This document shows positions 23,536 to 31,717 of a stretch of DNA of 64,000 bases, piece by piece. The notes under the pieces were generated by a model. That model was not told where the DNA came from, searched no databases, and saw only the letters and a program-made list of their open reading frames with translations. The number at the start of each line of letters is the position of its first letter. The stretch's first letter is position 1. The translations under genes were made by a program, and so were the position numbers. The DNA is from Gammaproteobacteria bacterium (lineage in GTDB: Bacteria; Pseudomonadota; Gammaproteobacteria; Burkholderiales; Rhodocyclaceae): NCBI GenBank assembly GCA_018819515.1, contig JAHJPX010000007.1, positions 434,001-498,000 on the forward strand, written 5' to 3'.

Positions 23536-24822
23536 ATGAGACTGCTACTCGCCGCGCTTGTCATGGCGCTGTCGTTTGCCGCGCAGGCCGGCGTCAAGAT
23601 CGAACATTGGGTCGCGCCCTCCGGCGCGCGCGTTTACTTCATAGAAAGCCACGACCTGCCCATCCTGGACGTCGAAGTCGACTTCCCGGCGGGCAGCGCC
23701 TACGACCCCGCCGGCAAGGCGGGACTGGCCGGGTTGACGGCCGGGTTGCTCGAAGACGGTGCCGGCGACCTCGACGAAGAGGCGATTTCTTCCCGGCTGG
23801 TGGATATCGGCGCCATGCTGAACGGACAGGCCGGGGATGACCGTGCCGGGGTGACGTTGCGCACGCTCGCCTATCCCAAGGAGCGCGACGCGGCGCTGGC
23901 TTTGCTGCAACTGATCCTGGGCAAGCCGACGTTTCCCGAGGCGGTGGTGGCGCGCGAGAAGACGCGCAGCATCGCTGCCATCCAGGAAGCCGACACGCGG
24001 CCCGACGCCATCGCCGCGAAGCGCTTTGCGGCCGCCATTTATCCCGATCATCCCTACGGCATCAGCGCCACGACCGACAGCGTCGAGCGCATCGGGCGCG
24101 ACGATCTGGTGGCTTTTCATCGCGACCACTACGCGGCCCCGACGGCGGTGGTGTCCATCATCGGCGACGTGACGCGGGGCGAGGCGGAAGCGATCGCGCA
24201 GTCGCTTACCGCGGCGCTGCCCGCCGGGCAGCCCGAAGCGCCGCTGCCGGAGGTCAAGCTGCCGAAAGCGGAAACGATCAAGGTGGCGCATCCGGCGGCG
24301 CAGAGCCACATCGCGATCGGCCTGCCGGCGGTGCGGCGCGGCGACCCCGACTACTTCGCGCTGCTGGTCGGCAACTACACCCTGGGCGGCGGCGGCTTCG
24401 TGTCGCGTCTCACGAAGGAGGTTCGCGAGAAGCGCGGCTTCGCCTACAGTGTCTATTCCTACTTTGCGCCCCGCAAGCTCGAAGGCCCATTCCAGATCGG
24501 CTTGCAGACGAGGCGCGACCAGGCCGGGGCGGCGCTCAAGGTCGCCGACGACGTGCTGGCGCGTTTCATCAAGGAGGGACCGACGGCCGCCGAACTGGCC
24601 GCCGCGAAGCAGAACCTGATCAACGGTCTCGGCCTGCGCATCGACAGCAATGCCAAGCTGCTCGGCTACCTGTCGACCATCGGTTTCTTCGGCCTGCCGC
24701 TGACCTACCTCGACGACTTTCCGGCCAGGGTCGAAGCCGTGACCGCCAGGCAGGTGCGCGAGGCCTTCGCCCGCCACGTCAAGTCTGAAAATCTGGTCAC
24801 GGTGATCGTGGCGGGCGACTGA
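23536..24822 (+). CDS. M16 family protein, non-catalytic partner
   Basis: 428 residues. ATG 23536 is preferred over 23527 because AGGGGA (23521-23526) stands nine bases upstream. Signal peptide MRLLLAALVMALSFAAQA. The H-x-x-E-H motif is replaced by LTAGLLEDGAGD, so no zinc site exists, while the R/Y substrate motif of alpha-type subunits is kept (FVSRLTKEVREKRGFAYSVY). Such pairs form a periplasmic heterodimer with the active subunit encoded upstream. Confidence 0.92.
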   Translation: MRLLLAALVMALSFAAQAGVKIEHWVAPSGARVYFIESHDLPILDVEVDFPAGSAYDPAGKAGLAGLTAGLLEDGAGDLDEEAISSRLVDIGAMLNGQAGDDRAGVTLRTLAYPKERDAALALLQLILGKPTFPEAVVAREKTRSIAAIQEADTRPDAIAAKRFAAAIYPDHPYGISATTDSVERIGRDDLVAFHRDHYAAPTAVVSIIGDVTRGEAEAIAQSLTAALPAGQPEAPLPEVKLPKAETIKVAHPAAQSHIAIGLPAVRRGDPDYFALLVGNYTLGGGGFVSRLTKEVREKRGFAYSVYSYFAPRKLEGPFQIGLQTRRDQAGAALKVADDVLARFIKEGPTAAELAAAKQNLINGLGLRIDSNAKLLGYLSTIGFFGLPLTYLDDFPARVEAVTARQVREAFARHVKSENLVTVIVAGD

Positions 24823-24829
24823 GATGACC

Positions 24830-24980
24830 CGCCCACCCCCAACCCCGCCCTCTCGGGCGGGGAGCCTGCAAGCTCGCTGCGCTCGGTTGTTTGGGGCAGC
24901 AATTCTCCGCGAACAGTGCGGTTGCAGCCTCCGGCTGCGCGCCGTTCGGCCTTGGGGCGGCCCGGCGGCCGAACTGTCCT
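24830..24980 (+). repeat. family B repeat
   Basis: CCCCGCCCTCTCGGGCGGGG hairpin, then the GCTCGCTGCGCTCGGTT segment, GCGGTTGCAGCCTCCGGCTGCG and finally GGGGCGGCCCGGCGGCC. It fills the gap between the M16 pair and rsmD. Confidence 0.7.
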
Positions 24981-24984
24981 GCCG

Positions 24985-25527
24985 ATGAGTCGTGTGCGCA
25001 TTACCGGCGGCGAGTGGCGCAGCCGCCTGATCAAGGTCATCGAATCCCCGGGCCTTCGGCCGACGCCCGATCGGGTCCGGGAAACGCTATTCAACTGGCT
25101 GGGCCAGGACATGACCGGCCTTCGCTGCCTCGACCTGTTCGCCGGCACCGGCATCCTGGGCTTCGAGGCGGCTTCGCGCGGCGCGGCGAAGGTCGTCATG
25201 GTCGAGTCGGATCGGCGCGTTGCCGCAAACCTGTGGCAAAACGCTGAAACTCTGGGTAGCGACGGGATGGAGCTGGTACGCGCGGATGCGCTAGAATTTG
25301 CGGCCTTGGCAGCCCGGCAGGGCCGCAGTTTCGATCTTGCGTTTCTCGATCCGCCGTACCGGCAGCACTGGCTGGACAAGCTCTGGCCGCTCCTGTTGCC
25401 GATCATGGCGGGCGGCGCGAAACTCTATGTCGAAGCCGAAGCCGTCGTGGCGCCGCCGGCGCCCTGGCGGATCGTGCGGCAGGGTCAGGCAGGCCAGGTC
25501 TTCTTTCACTTGCTGGAACGGGAATGA
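24985..25527 (+). CDS. rsmD: 16S rRNA (guanine-N2)-methyltransferase RsmD
   Basis: 180 residues from ATG 24985; the frame is open upstream but only through family B repeat. It opens S-R-V-R-I-T-G-G-E-W-R-S-R, then P-T-P-D-R-V-R-E-T-L-F-N-W-L, as in RsmD. The SAM-binding motif is LDLFAGTGILGFEA, and the catalytic motif is LDPPY. It methylates G966 of 16S rRNA. The stop overlaps the coaD start (ATGA), a common betaproteobacterial arrangement. Confidence 0.95.
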   Translation: MSRVRITGGEWRSRLIKVIESPGLRPTPDRVRETLFNWLGQDMTGLRCLDLFAGTGILGFEAASRGAAKVVMVESDRRVAANLWQNAETLGSDGMELVRADALEFAALAARQGRSFDLAFLDPPYRQHWLDKLWPLLLPIMAGGAKLYVEAEAVVAPPAPWRIVRQGQAGQVFFHLLERE

Positions 25528-26015
25528 TCAGCAGAGTTGCCGTCTATCCGGGTACCTTCGATCCGCTCACGCTCGGCCACGAGGATCTGGTTCGTCGCGC
25601 CTGCAAGCTGTTCGACCGCGTCATCGTCGGTATCGCCGAGAGCAGGTCGAAGAACCCTTGTTTCACGCTCGACGAGCGCGTCGAACTCGCCCGCGAGATT
25701 CTCTCGCCGCTCGCCTGCGCCGAGGTCATGGGCTTCGACGGGCTCCTGATGAACTTCATGCGCAAGCATGAGGCGACTGTTATCATTCGCGGCCTGCGGG
25801 CCGTGTCGGACTTCGAATACGAATTCCAGATGGCCGGCATGAACCGCAATCTCCATCCGGATGTCGAAACGGTGTTCCTGACGCCCGGGGAGCAATACAT
25901 GTTCATTTCCGCGACGATGGTGAGAGAAATTGCCTCCATGGGAGGCGATGTGTCAAAGTTCGTTCAGCCGCTGGTGGGGGCCCGGTTGGCGAAAAAGTTC
26001 AACTTACATTCATGA
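25524..26015 (+). CDS. coaD: phosphopantetheine adenylyltransferase CoaD
   Basis: 163 residues, full length. Nucleotidyltransferase motif Y-P-G-T-F-D-P-L-T-L-G-H at the N-terminus and I-S-A-T-M-V-R-E-I near residue 130, both for ATP binding. It catalyses the penultimate step of coenzyme A synthesis (4'-phosphopantetheine to dephospho-CoA). The last step, CoaE, is encoded at 58.4 kb and the first, CoaX, at 50.3 kb, so three CoA genes lie scattered in this window. Confidence 0.97.
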   Translation: MISRVAVYPGTFDPLTLGHEDLVRRACKLFDRVIVGIAESRSKNPCFTLDERVELAREILSPLACAEVMGFDGLLMNFMRKHEATVIIRGLRAVSDFEYEFQMAGMNRNLHPDVETVFLTPGEQYMFISATMVREIASMGGDVSKFVQPLVGARLAKKFNLHS

Positions 26016-26034
26016 TTGACGAAAGGTAATAGCC

Positions 26035-26283
26035 ATGGCCCTGATAATCACCGACGAATGCATCAACTGCGACGTTTGCGAGCCGGAGTGCCCCAACAAC
26101 GCAATTTCGCAAGGTGACGAGATCTACATTATCGATCCCGACAAATGCACGGAATGCGTCGGCCACTTCGATACCCCTCAATGCCGGGAAGTCTGCCCGG
26201 TGGATTGCATCCCGGGCGACCCGAATCACGTCGAAACGCACGATCAGCTGATGGCCAAGTTCCTGAAGCTGACGGGCAAGTAG
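26035..26283 (+). CDS. YfhL-type 2[4Fe-4S] ferredoxin
   Basis: 82 residues. Two cluster motifs: C-I-N-C-D-V-C-E-P-E-C-P and C-T-E-C with a longer insertion (VGHFDTPQC) before C-P-V-D-C. This is the YfhL/FdxA-like layout found downstream of coaD in many proteobacteria. It is a small cytoplasmic electron carrier; its redox partner cannot be told. A GAAAGG ribosome-binding site precedes ATG 26035. Confidence 0.95.
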   Translation: MALIITDECINCDVCEPECPNNAISQGDEIYIIDPDKCTECVGHFDTPQCREVCPVDCIPGDPNHVETHDQLMAKFLKLTGK

Positions 26284-26396
26284 TCTCCCGCCCCTTCCGA
26301 CCTCCCCTCACGGGGAGGAGCCTGCATCCTCGCTTCGCTCGATAGTCACGGGTCACCCGTTCGCCCCGTGGCGGGGTTGCGCCTCCGGCGCGCGCC
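26284..26396 (+). repeat. family B repeat, first of a direct duplication
   Basis: 113 bp starting TCTCCCGCC, with the CCTCCCCTCACGGGGAGGAG hairpin and ending GCCTCCGGCGCGCGCC. Nearly identical to 26450-26562, 166 bp further on. Confidence 0.9.
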
Positions 26397-26449
26397 GCCT
26401 CGCCTCGGGACGGCCCTTCGGCGAGACTGTGCCGAATATGTCGATCCAG

Positions 26450-26562
26450 TCTCCCGCCTTTTTCGGCCTCCCCTCACGGGGAGGAGCCTGCATCCTCGCT
26501 TCGCTCGATAGTCACGGGTCACCCGTTCGACCCGTGGCGGGGTTGCGCCTCCGGCGCGCGCC
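26450..26562 (+). repeat. family B repeat, second of a direct duplication
   Basis: Second copy of the 113-bp unit, differing from 26284-26396 at only a few positions (for example TTCGACCCGTGG against TTCGCCCCGTGG). The 53 bp between the copies hold the usual GGGACGGCCCTTCGGCGAG tail of family B. Confidence 0.9.
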
Positions 26563-26619
26563 GTTATTCTTTGCCGTAGGGCCCGTTGCATATGCTGCCT
26601 GCGGATTGCCGCCAAGGGC

Positions 26620-26643
26620 GGCGTACCACCAAGGCTGACTTTT
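26620..26643 (+). repeat. family A repeat
   Basis: GGCGTACCACC then AAGGCTGACTTTT, two mismatches. Its last base is the first base of the TTA (TAA on the minus strand) that stops the dynamin-like gene. Confidence 0.85.
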
Positions 26644-28583
26644 TACGCGGCGGCGCGTATCGGCGCGGCGTTGGGCGGGCGGAGCGTTTGGTCGAGCGCG
26701 GTTTCCATCTGCGCAAGTTCCTTCAGCCGGTCGTCGAGCAGCGTCCGCTCCTGTGTCAACTCCTCGATGCGGTCTTCGAGGCCCTCGGCTGCCTCGTAGA
26801 TGCGACGCACATTGTCCAGGCGATGCCGCATCTGCCTTTGCACTTCGCGAACCTGGTTTTCCAGCGGCGACATCAGCGCGCGCAGCCAGTGGTCCGCGTC
26901 GCGGTTGGCGTGGTCGAAAATGCGGCGGATCTGCGAGACGATGGTTTCGAAGAACTGCTGGGTCAGTGTCCGCTTGTCGCTGGTCAGCAGGCGGATCACG
27001 CTTCCGTACTGACGTCGCGCGGCGACTTCGAGGTGGTTCAACTGGCGCCGCCGCATTGCCAGCGAAAACGGAACCGGTGAATCGATGGAGACGCCGTAAG
27101 CCTTGCCGAACCGGTCCCGCATGGCGCTCATCATCATCGAGATTTCGCTGATGTCGTTTTCGGACGTGTCCAGGCACTCGCCGGCAGCGGCGAACAGTTC
27201 GCCCATCGCCGTCAGCAGTTGTCGGGTGAAGCGCGCCTGGCGCATGGTTTCGCGGGTTTGCCGGGCGTGGGCGCGTAGCGCTTCCAGGCCGAGGTGCGAG
27301 AACAGGGTCTCGGAAAGGCGCGTGTAGACACTGCGCACGGCGTAGTACTCGCGCAGGCCTTTTTCGTAGGTTTCCTTCTCCAGTTGCGCGCGCCCAACCA
27401 TTTGCGCAACCATGCTCTCATTCTTGCCTCGCAATGTTGCGAGTTCGTCGAGCTGCAACCCCAATGCGGCCCGTCGCGTCATCAGCAGTTGCCGGGCCTC
27501 GCCCGCCATTTGTCTGGCTTCCGCAGCGGTCACGCGCGCGACGATGTCCTGCTTCGCGGGCAACAGTCCTTCGGCCAGCGCGTCCTCGAGGAGAGGCAGC
27601 CGGCTCTTTTCCAGCAGTGCCTCGTTGCGTTCGATTTTTGCGACCAGGCCCTTTTGCGCCGACACGGCAAAGACGCTCGATGCCGGTAACCCGAGGGTGC
27701 GGCCGCAGGATTCGACCTGACGCTGGATTTCGGCGTTGATAACCTCGTCAGTGCGCAGGCCGTCCCACAGGCCGTCGATCTTGTTCAGTACCACCAGGCG
27801 GCCGCTGCCGCTGCCGACGTGGTCGCGCCAGACGGCCAGATCGGTCTGGGTGACGCCGGTATCGGCGGCGAGGATGAAAAGTACCGCGTGGGCGCTGGGG
27901 AGCAGTGAAAGCGTTAGCTCCGGTTCGGCGCCGATGGCGTTGAGTCCCGGGGTGTCGAGTACGACCAGTCCTTGTTCGAGCAGCGGGTGCGGGAAATTGA
28001 TCATCGCGTGCCGCCAGCGGGGAATTTCCACCTGGCCGTCGCGGTTCGCCACCAGGCTGCCGTCCGATCCGTTGCCGATGGTGAATCCCAGCCCCAGCGC
28101 GTCGGCCGCGGCGATGAGCTTGGTGTCGCCGACACGCCGCAGCGATTCGGTGACCCCGTCCGGCATTTCCGGGTCGAAGGGGAAATTTTCCCAGGCTTCG
28201 GGCACGCTGCGTAAATCGGAGATGCTGGCGCCTTCGGCGCGGGTTTCGATCGGCAGCAGGGAAATGCGCGGTGGCAGACTCTTGTCCCAGGATATTTCCG
28301 TCGGGCACATGGTCGTGCGGCCGGCAGAGGAAGGCAGCACGCGGCCGCCGCGATCGGCGAAAAAGAGTGCGTTGATCAGCTCGGACTTCCCGCGCGAGAA
28401 CTCGGCGACGAAGGCCACGACCAGCTTGTCCTCGTCGAGTCGGTCGCGGATGCGCCGCAACTGCTGTTCCGCCTGGCTGTCCAGCAGCTCGCCTTCGGCA
28501 AGCCAGGATTGCAGGCGACCGGCAAGCTGGCGGACATCGTCACGCCAGGCGCGATAGGCATCGAATTGTCGGGCTAGGGTCAT
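26643..28583 (-). CDS. dynamin-like GTPase
   Basis: 646 residues. The G1 motif is VAEFSRGKSELINAL, an F-S-R-G-K-S form known from bacterial dynamin-like proteins. Switch I has R-T-T-M-C-P-T-E-I, G3 is LDTPGLNAI and G4 is LNKIDGLWD. Residues 350-646 are long helices, as in the stalk, with a terminal coiled coil (ERTLLDDRLKELAQMETAL). Such proteins remodel or protect membranes, some of them under phage attack or pore stress. It is a single gene, whereas many bacterial dynamins come in pairs. Neighbours (ferredoxin, mutM) give no hint of function. Confidence 0.85.
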   Translation of the reverse strand: MTLARQFDAYRAWRDDVRQLAGRLQSWLAEGELLDSQAEQQLRRIRDRLDEDKLVVAFVAEFSRGKSELINALFFADRGGRVLPSSAGRTTMCPTEISWDKSLPPRISLLPIETRAEGASISDLRSVPEAWENFPFDPEMPDGVTESLRRVGDTKLIAAADALGLGFTIGNGSDGSLVANRDGQVEIPRWRHAMINFPHPLLEQGLVVLDTPGLNAIGAEPELTLSLLPSAHAVLFILAADTGVTQTDLAVWRDHVGSGSGRLVVLNKIDGLWDGLRTDEVINAEIQRQVESCGRTLGLPASSVFAVSAQKGLVAKIERNEALLEKSRLPLLEDALAEGLLPAKQDIVARVTAAEARQMAGEARQLLMTRRAALGLQLDELATLRGKNESMVAQMVGRAQLEKETYEKGLREYYAVRSVYTRLSETLFSHLGLEALRAHARQTRETMRQARFTRQLLTAMGELFAAAGECLDTSENDISEISMMMSAMRDRFGKAYGVSIDSPVPFSLAMRRRQLNHLEVAARRQYGSVIRLLTSDKRTLTQQFFETIVSQIRRIFDHANRDADHWLRALMSPLENQVREVQRQMRHRLDNVRRIYEAAEGLEDRIEELTQERTLLDDRLKELAQMETALDQTLRPPNAAPIRAAA

Positions 28584-28608
28584 GGTTCCGTCGCGATCTA
28601 TACGAAAG

Positions 28609-29421
28609 TCAGCGTTGACAATGGGGGCAATAATACGTCGCCCGGCCGCCTTGCCGCAGCATTTTGACCGGAGTACCGCAATCTAGGCAAGGTTCTCCGA
28701 CTCGGCCGTATACCCGGTGATGCGTCTGGAAGTCGCCCAATCCGCCTTCGCAACTCACGTAATCGCGCAGGCTGCTGCCACCCGCGCGGATGGCCGCGCG
28801 CAGGGTTTTCTTGATCGCCGGAACCAGCCGCTCCAGGCGCCGCATCGATACTCGTCCCGCGGCGGTGCGCGGGTCGATGCCGGCCAGATGCAGGCTTTCC
28901 GAGGCGTAGATGTTGCCGACCCCGACGACGATGCCGGCGTCCATGATTGCCGGCTTGATGCCGATGCGGCGACCGCGCAGCGATACGGCCAATGCGGCCG
29001 CGGTAAAGCCGCGCACCAGCGGCTCCATGCCGAGGCGCGCGAGCAGGGGGTGTGCGTTCGGATCATCCTCCAGCCAGAGGGCCGCGCCGAAGCGGCGCGG
29101 ATCGCGCAGGCGGAGAACCTCACGACCGAAGCCGATGTCCAAGTGATCGTGTACCGCGGCCGGCTCGCCTGCGCGGACCAGACGCAAACTACCCGACATG
29201 CCGAGGTGAATCAGCAAATGGCCGTTGCCGAAATCGAACAGCAGATACTTGCCGCGCCGGCGTATGGACTGCAAGACGCGTCCGCGCAACTGTTCGGCGA
29301 GATGCGGGGGCAGCGGGTAGCGCAGTGCCGCGACACGCGTGGTCACCGAGGTGGCCGTGCGACCGATCAGGCGCGACGACAGACCGAGACGCGTTACTTC
29401 GACTTCCGGCAATTCGGGCAT
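28609..29421 (-). CDS. mutM: formamidopyrimidine-DNA glycosylase MutM (Fpg)
   Basis: 270 residues. It has the N-terminal Pro nucleophile and Glu of M-P-E-L-P-E-V-E, the Lys in R-R-G-K-Y-L-L-F, HLGMSG, and the C-terminal zinc finger C-L-D-C ... C-P-H-C with the DNA-intercalating Arg (GGRATYYC). It removes 8-oxoguanine and Fapy lesions. The usual PELPEVET signature ends in V here (PELPEVEV), a mild departure outside the catalytic residues. It is divergent from the TPR-protein gene. Confidence 0.96.
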   Translation of the reverse strand: MPELPEVEVTRLGLSSRLIGRTATSVTTRVAALRYPLPPHLAEQLRGRVLQSIRRRGKYLLFDFGNGHLLIHLGMSGSLRLVRAGEPAAVHDHLDIGFGREVLRLRDPRRFGAALWLEDDPNAHPLLARLGMEPLVRGFTAAALAVSLRGRRIGIKPAIMDAGIVVGVGNIYASESLHLAGIDPRTAAGRVSMRRLERLVPAIKKTLRAAIRAGGSSLRDYVSCEGGLGDFQTHHRVYGRVGEPCLDCGTPVKMLRQGGRATYYCPHCQR

Positions 29422-29519
29422 GACGACGGATGCCTATCCCCATTTGAAACTGCTAACATCAACCCATATATTCTATGTTTCCCGGCTTTCCCGGGGCCAA
29501 TTCCGTGTCGCTCTCAAAC

Positions 29520-31205
29520 ATGAAACGTCGCCTGTTGCCTGTCCTGATCGCTGCCGTGCTGTCCCTGCCGGTTTTGGCCCAGGAGACGGAGATCGCCGAG
29601 CAGCCGTCGCCCGCGCTACCCGCGCAGGAGCTGACTCCCCGCGTGCTCTATGAGTTTCTGCTGGCGGAGCTCGCCGGCTCGCGCGGTCAGTTGGGGTTGG
29701 CGATGGAGACATACATGGACTTGGCGCGGACGACGCACGATCCGCGCATCGCCCGCCGCGCAGCGGAGATCGCCTTGTTCGGCAAGCGCTACGATCTGGC
29801 GCTCGAAGCGACCCGGTTGTGGTCGGAAGCCGATCCGGCGTCGCCGCAGCCGCGCCAGATGCTCACCAGCCTGCTGGCTGCGACCGGACATACCAGCGAA
29901 CTCGATGCCGTCCTGACCAAGGAACTGGCTGGTGCCGGCAACGATCTTGGCGTCTCCCTGCTGCAGATCAATCGAGTTGTCGCCCGCCATCCGGACAAGA
30001 AGGAAGCCCAAGGCCTGGTCGACAAACTGACCCAACCCTATGTCGGAGTCGCAGAGGCGCACTTCGCTCGTGCGCAGGCAGCTCACAGCGCCGGCGATTC
30101 TGCGCGGTCGGTTGCCGAACTCGATCAGGCCCTTATCCTCAGGCCGGACTGGGAACAGGCAGCGTTGGCACGGGTTCAAATGACGAAGGATCCCGAAGCA
30201 GCGGCGAGCTTCCTCGGTGGTTTTGTTGCGGCCAATCCAGCGGCCACCGACGCCCGGCTTGCCTACGCCCGCAGCCTGGTGGCGGTGAAGAAGTTCCCCG
30301 AGGCACGGCAGCAGTTCCAGGCATTGATGGCCGACCATCCGGAAAATGGTGACGTGGTGTACGCGGTTGCGGTACTGTCGCTGCAACTCCGCGACACCGC
30401 CGAGGCCGAGAAGCAACTCAAGCGCCTGATCGAGATGAATCATCGCGAAAGCGATACCGCGCGTGTCTATCTGGGGCAGATCGAGGAGGAGCGCCACCAA
30501 CCCGACGAGGCGCTCAAATGGTATGGCTCGGTTGGCGCCGGCAGCCAGTATCTTTCGGCGCGGCAGCGCATGGCGCATGTGCTGGTCCGCCAGCAGAAAC
30601 TCGACGAGGCCCGGCGAACGCTTCGGGAATCGACCGCGGGGACCGTGGCGGACCGGGCGCAGCTTCTGATCATCGAGTCGCAGATGCTCCGGGATGCAGG
30701 CCGCAACGAGGACGCCTACGTCGTGCTGGCCGATGGTCTGGCGGCGCATCCCGACCAGCCGGAACTTCTCTACGAAGTGGCGATCATGGCCGAGAAGACC
30801 GGGCGACTCGACGTCGTCGAGCCCCGCCTGCGGCGGCTGATCGAACTTCGGCCGGATAGTGCCCATGCCTACAACGCGCTCGGCTATTCGCTTGCCGACC
30901 GCAACGAGCGCCTGGACGAAGCTCAGCGGTTGATCGACAAGGCGCTGCAACTGGCTCCCGAGGATCCCTTCATTCTCGACAGCAAGGGCTGGGTGCTGTT
31001 CCGCCGCGGTGACACCAGCGGCGCGCTCGACGTGCTGAAAAAGGCATTTACGTTGCGTGCCGATCCGGAAATTGCGGCCCACCTTGGCGAGGTGCTGTGG
31101 GCGCTGGGTCGCAAGGACGAAGCGCGCCAGACCTGGGACGAAGCGATCAAGGCCAGCCCGGGCAACGAGGTGCTCGTCGGCACGGTCAGGAAGTTCGACC
31201 CCTGA
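29520..31205 (+). CDS. exported tetratricopeptide-repeat protein
   Basis: 561 residues from ATG 29520, which starts a normal signal peptide (MKRRLLPVLIAAVLSLPVLA); the frame is open to 29475, but that would bury the signal. Many TPR units fill residues 60-555, among them AYNALGYSLADRNERLDEAQ and the preceding repeat units. Exported TPR proteins next to lolB and ispE are widespread in betaproteobacteria. They probably act as scaffolds for outer-membrane or envelope assembly; no partner can be named. Its stop overlaps the presumed lolB start. Confidence 0.88.
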   Translation: MKRRLLPVLIAAVLSLPVLAQETEIAEQPSPALPAQELTPRVLYEFLLAELAGSRGQLGLAMETYMDLARTTHDPRIARRAAEIALFGKRYDLALEATRLWSEADPASPQPRQMLTSLLAATGHTSELDAVLTKELAGAGNDLGVSLLQINRVVARHPDKKEAQGLVDKLTQPYVGVAEAHFARAQAAHSAGDSARSVAELDQALILRPDWEQAALARVQMTKDPEAAASFLGGFVAANPAATDARLAYARSLVAVKKFPEARQQFQALMADHPENGDVVYAVAVLSLQLRDTAEAEKQLKRLIEMNHRESDTARVYLGQIEEERHQPDEALKWYGSVGAGSQYLSARQRMAHVLVRQQKLDEARRTLRESTAGTVADRAQLLIIESQMLRDAGRNEDAYVVLADGLAAHPDQPELLYEVAIMAEKTGRLDVVEPRLRRLIELRPDSAHAYNALGYSLADRNERLDEAQRLIDKALQLAPEDPFILDSKGWVLFRRGDTSGALDVLKKAFTLRADPEIAAHLGEVLWALGRKDEARQTWDEAIKASPGNEVLVGTVRKFDP

Positions 31206-31717
31206 AACGCATCGGCTTGGCCATGGCGGCCCTTGTTCTGGCCGGGTGCGCGCAATTGCCGGCGGAAAACGCCATCCGGCGCAGCCCGCCTGCCCTCACC
31301 CAGTTCGAGCTCGTCGGTCGCGTCGTCGTGCGCGAAAGTCAGTCGCGGCACTACGCCAATATCGCCTGGCGGCACGATGCCGCGCGCGACGAAATCCTGC
31401 TGACCACGCCGCTCGGCCAGGGAGTCGCCGAGTTGAGCCGTGATGCGCGTGGTGCGCGACTGGTCACGGCCGACGGGAAGTCGACCGTCGCCGCCGACTG
31501 GGAAGGCCTGGCCGAGGAGGTGTTTGGTACCCGTTTGCCGCTCAACGATCTGCCCGAATGGCTGGCCGGCCACGCGCCGTCGCTGGTCTCTGGCTGGCGT
31601 GTCGAATATCTGGAGTACCAGAGCGACGCTCCGGACGCCTTGCCGACCTTGATCGAAGCGCAGCGTGGCGATATCGGGCTTCGCCTCAAGGTCAGCGAGT
31701 GGGTTGTGGCGAAATGA
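31202..31717 (+). CDS. lolB: outer-membrane lipoprotein insertion protein LolB
   Basis: About 171 residues. A lipobox LVLAGC lies close to the N-terminus. The best signal peptide (KRIGLAMAALVLAGC) needs a CTG start at 31202 overlapping the upstream stop (CTGA); TTG 31217 or ATG 31223 are alternatives with weaker signals. The LolB fold is indicated by FELVGRVVVRESQ, ANIAWRHD, LTTPLGQGVAEL and the neighbour ispE, which follows lolB in most betaproteobacteria. It receives lipoproteins from LolA and inserts them in the outer membrane. A degenerate family A copy may overlap 31334-31357. Confidence 0.88.
   Translation: MKRIGLAMAALVLAGCAQLPAENAIRRSPPALTQFELVGRVVVRESQSRHYANIAWRHDAARDEILLTTPLGQGVAELSRDARGARLVTADGKSTVAADWEGLAEEVFGTRLPLNDLPEWLAGHAPSLVSGWRVEYLEYQSDAPDALPTLIEAQRGDIGLRLKVSEWVVAK
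31334..31357 (-). repeat. degenerate family A-like sequence inside lolB
   Basis: GAAAGTCAGTC then GCGGCACTACGCC, 19 of 24 positions as in the core. It is read as E-S-Q-S-R-H-Y-A. It may be an old copy or chance. Confidence 0.4.

Noticed and set aside
28600..28616. AAAGTCAGCGTTGAC near the mutM stop, resembling family A
   Set aside because: The match stops after about nine bases of the core; the bases encode the normal mutM end.
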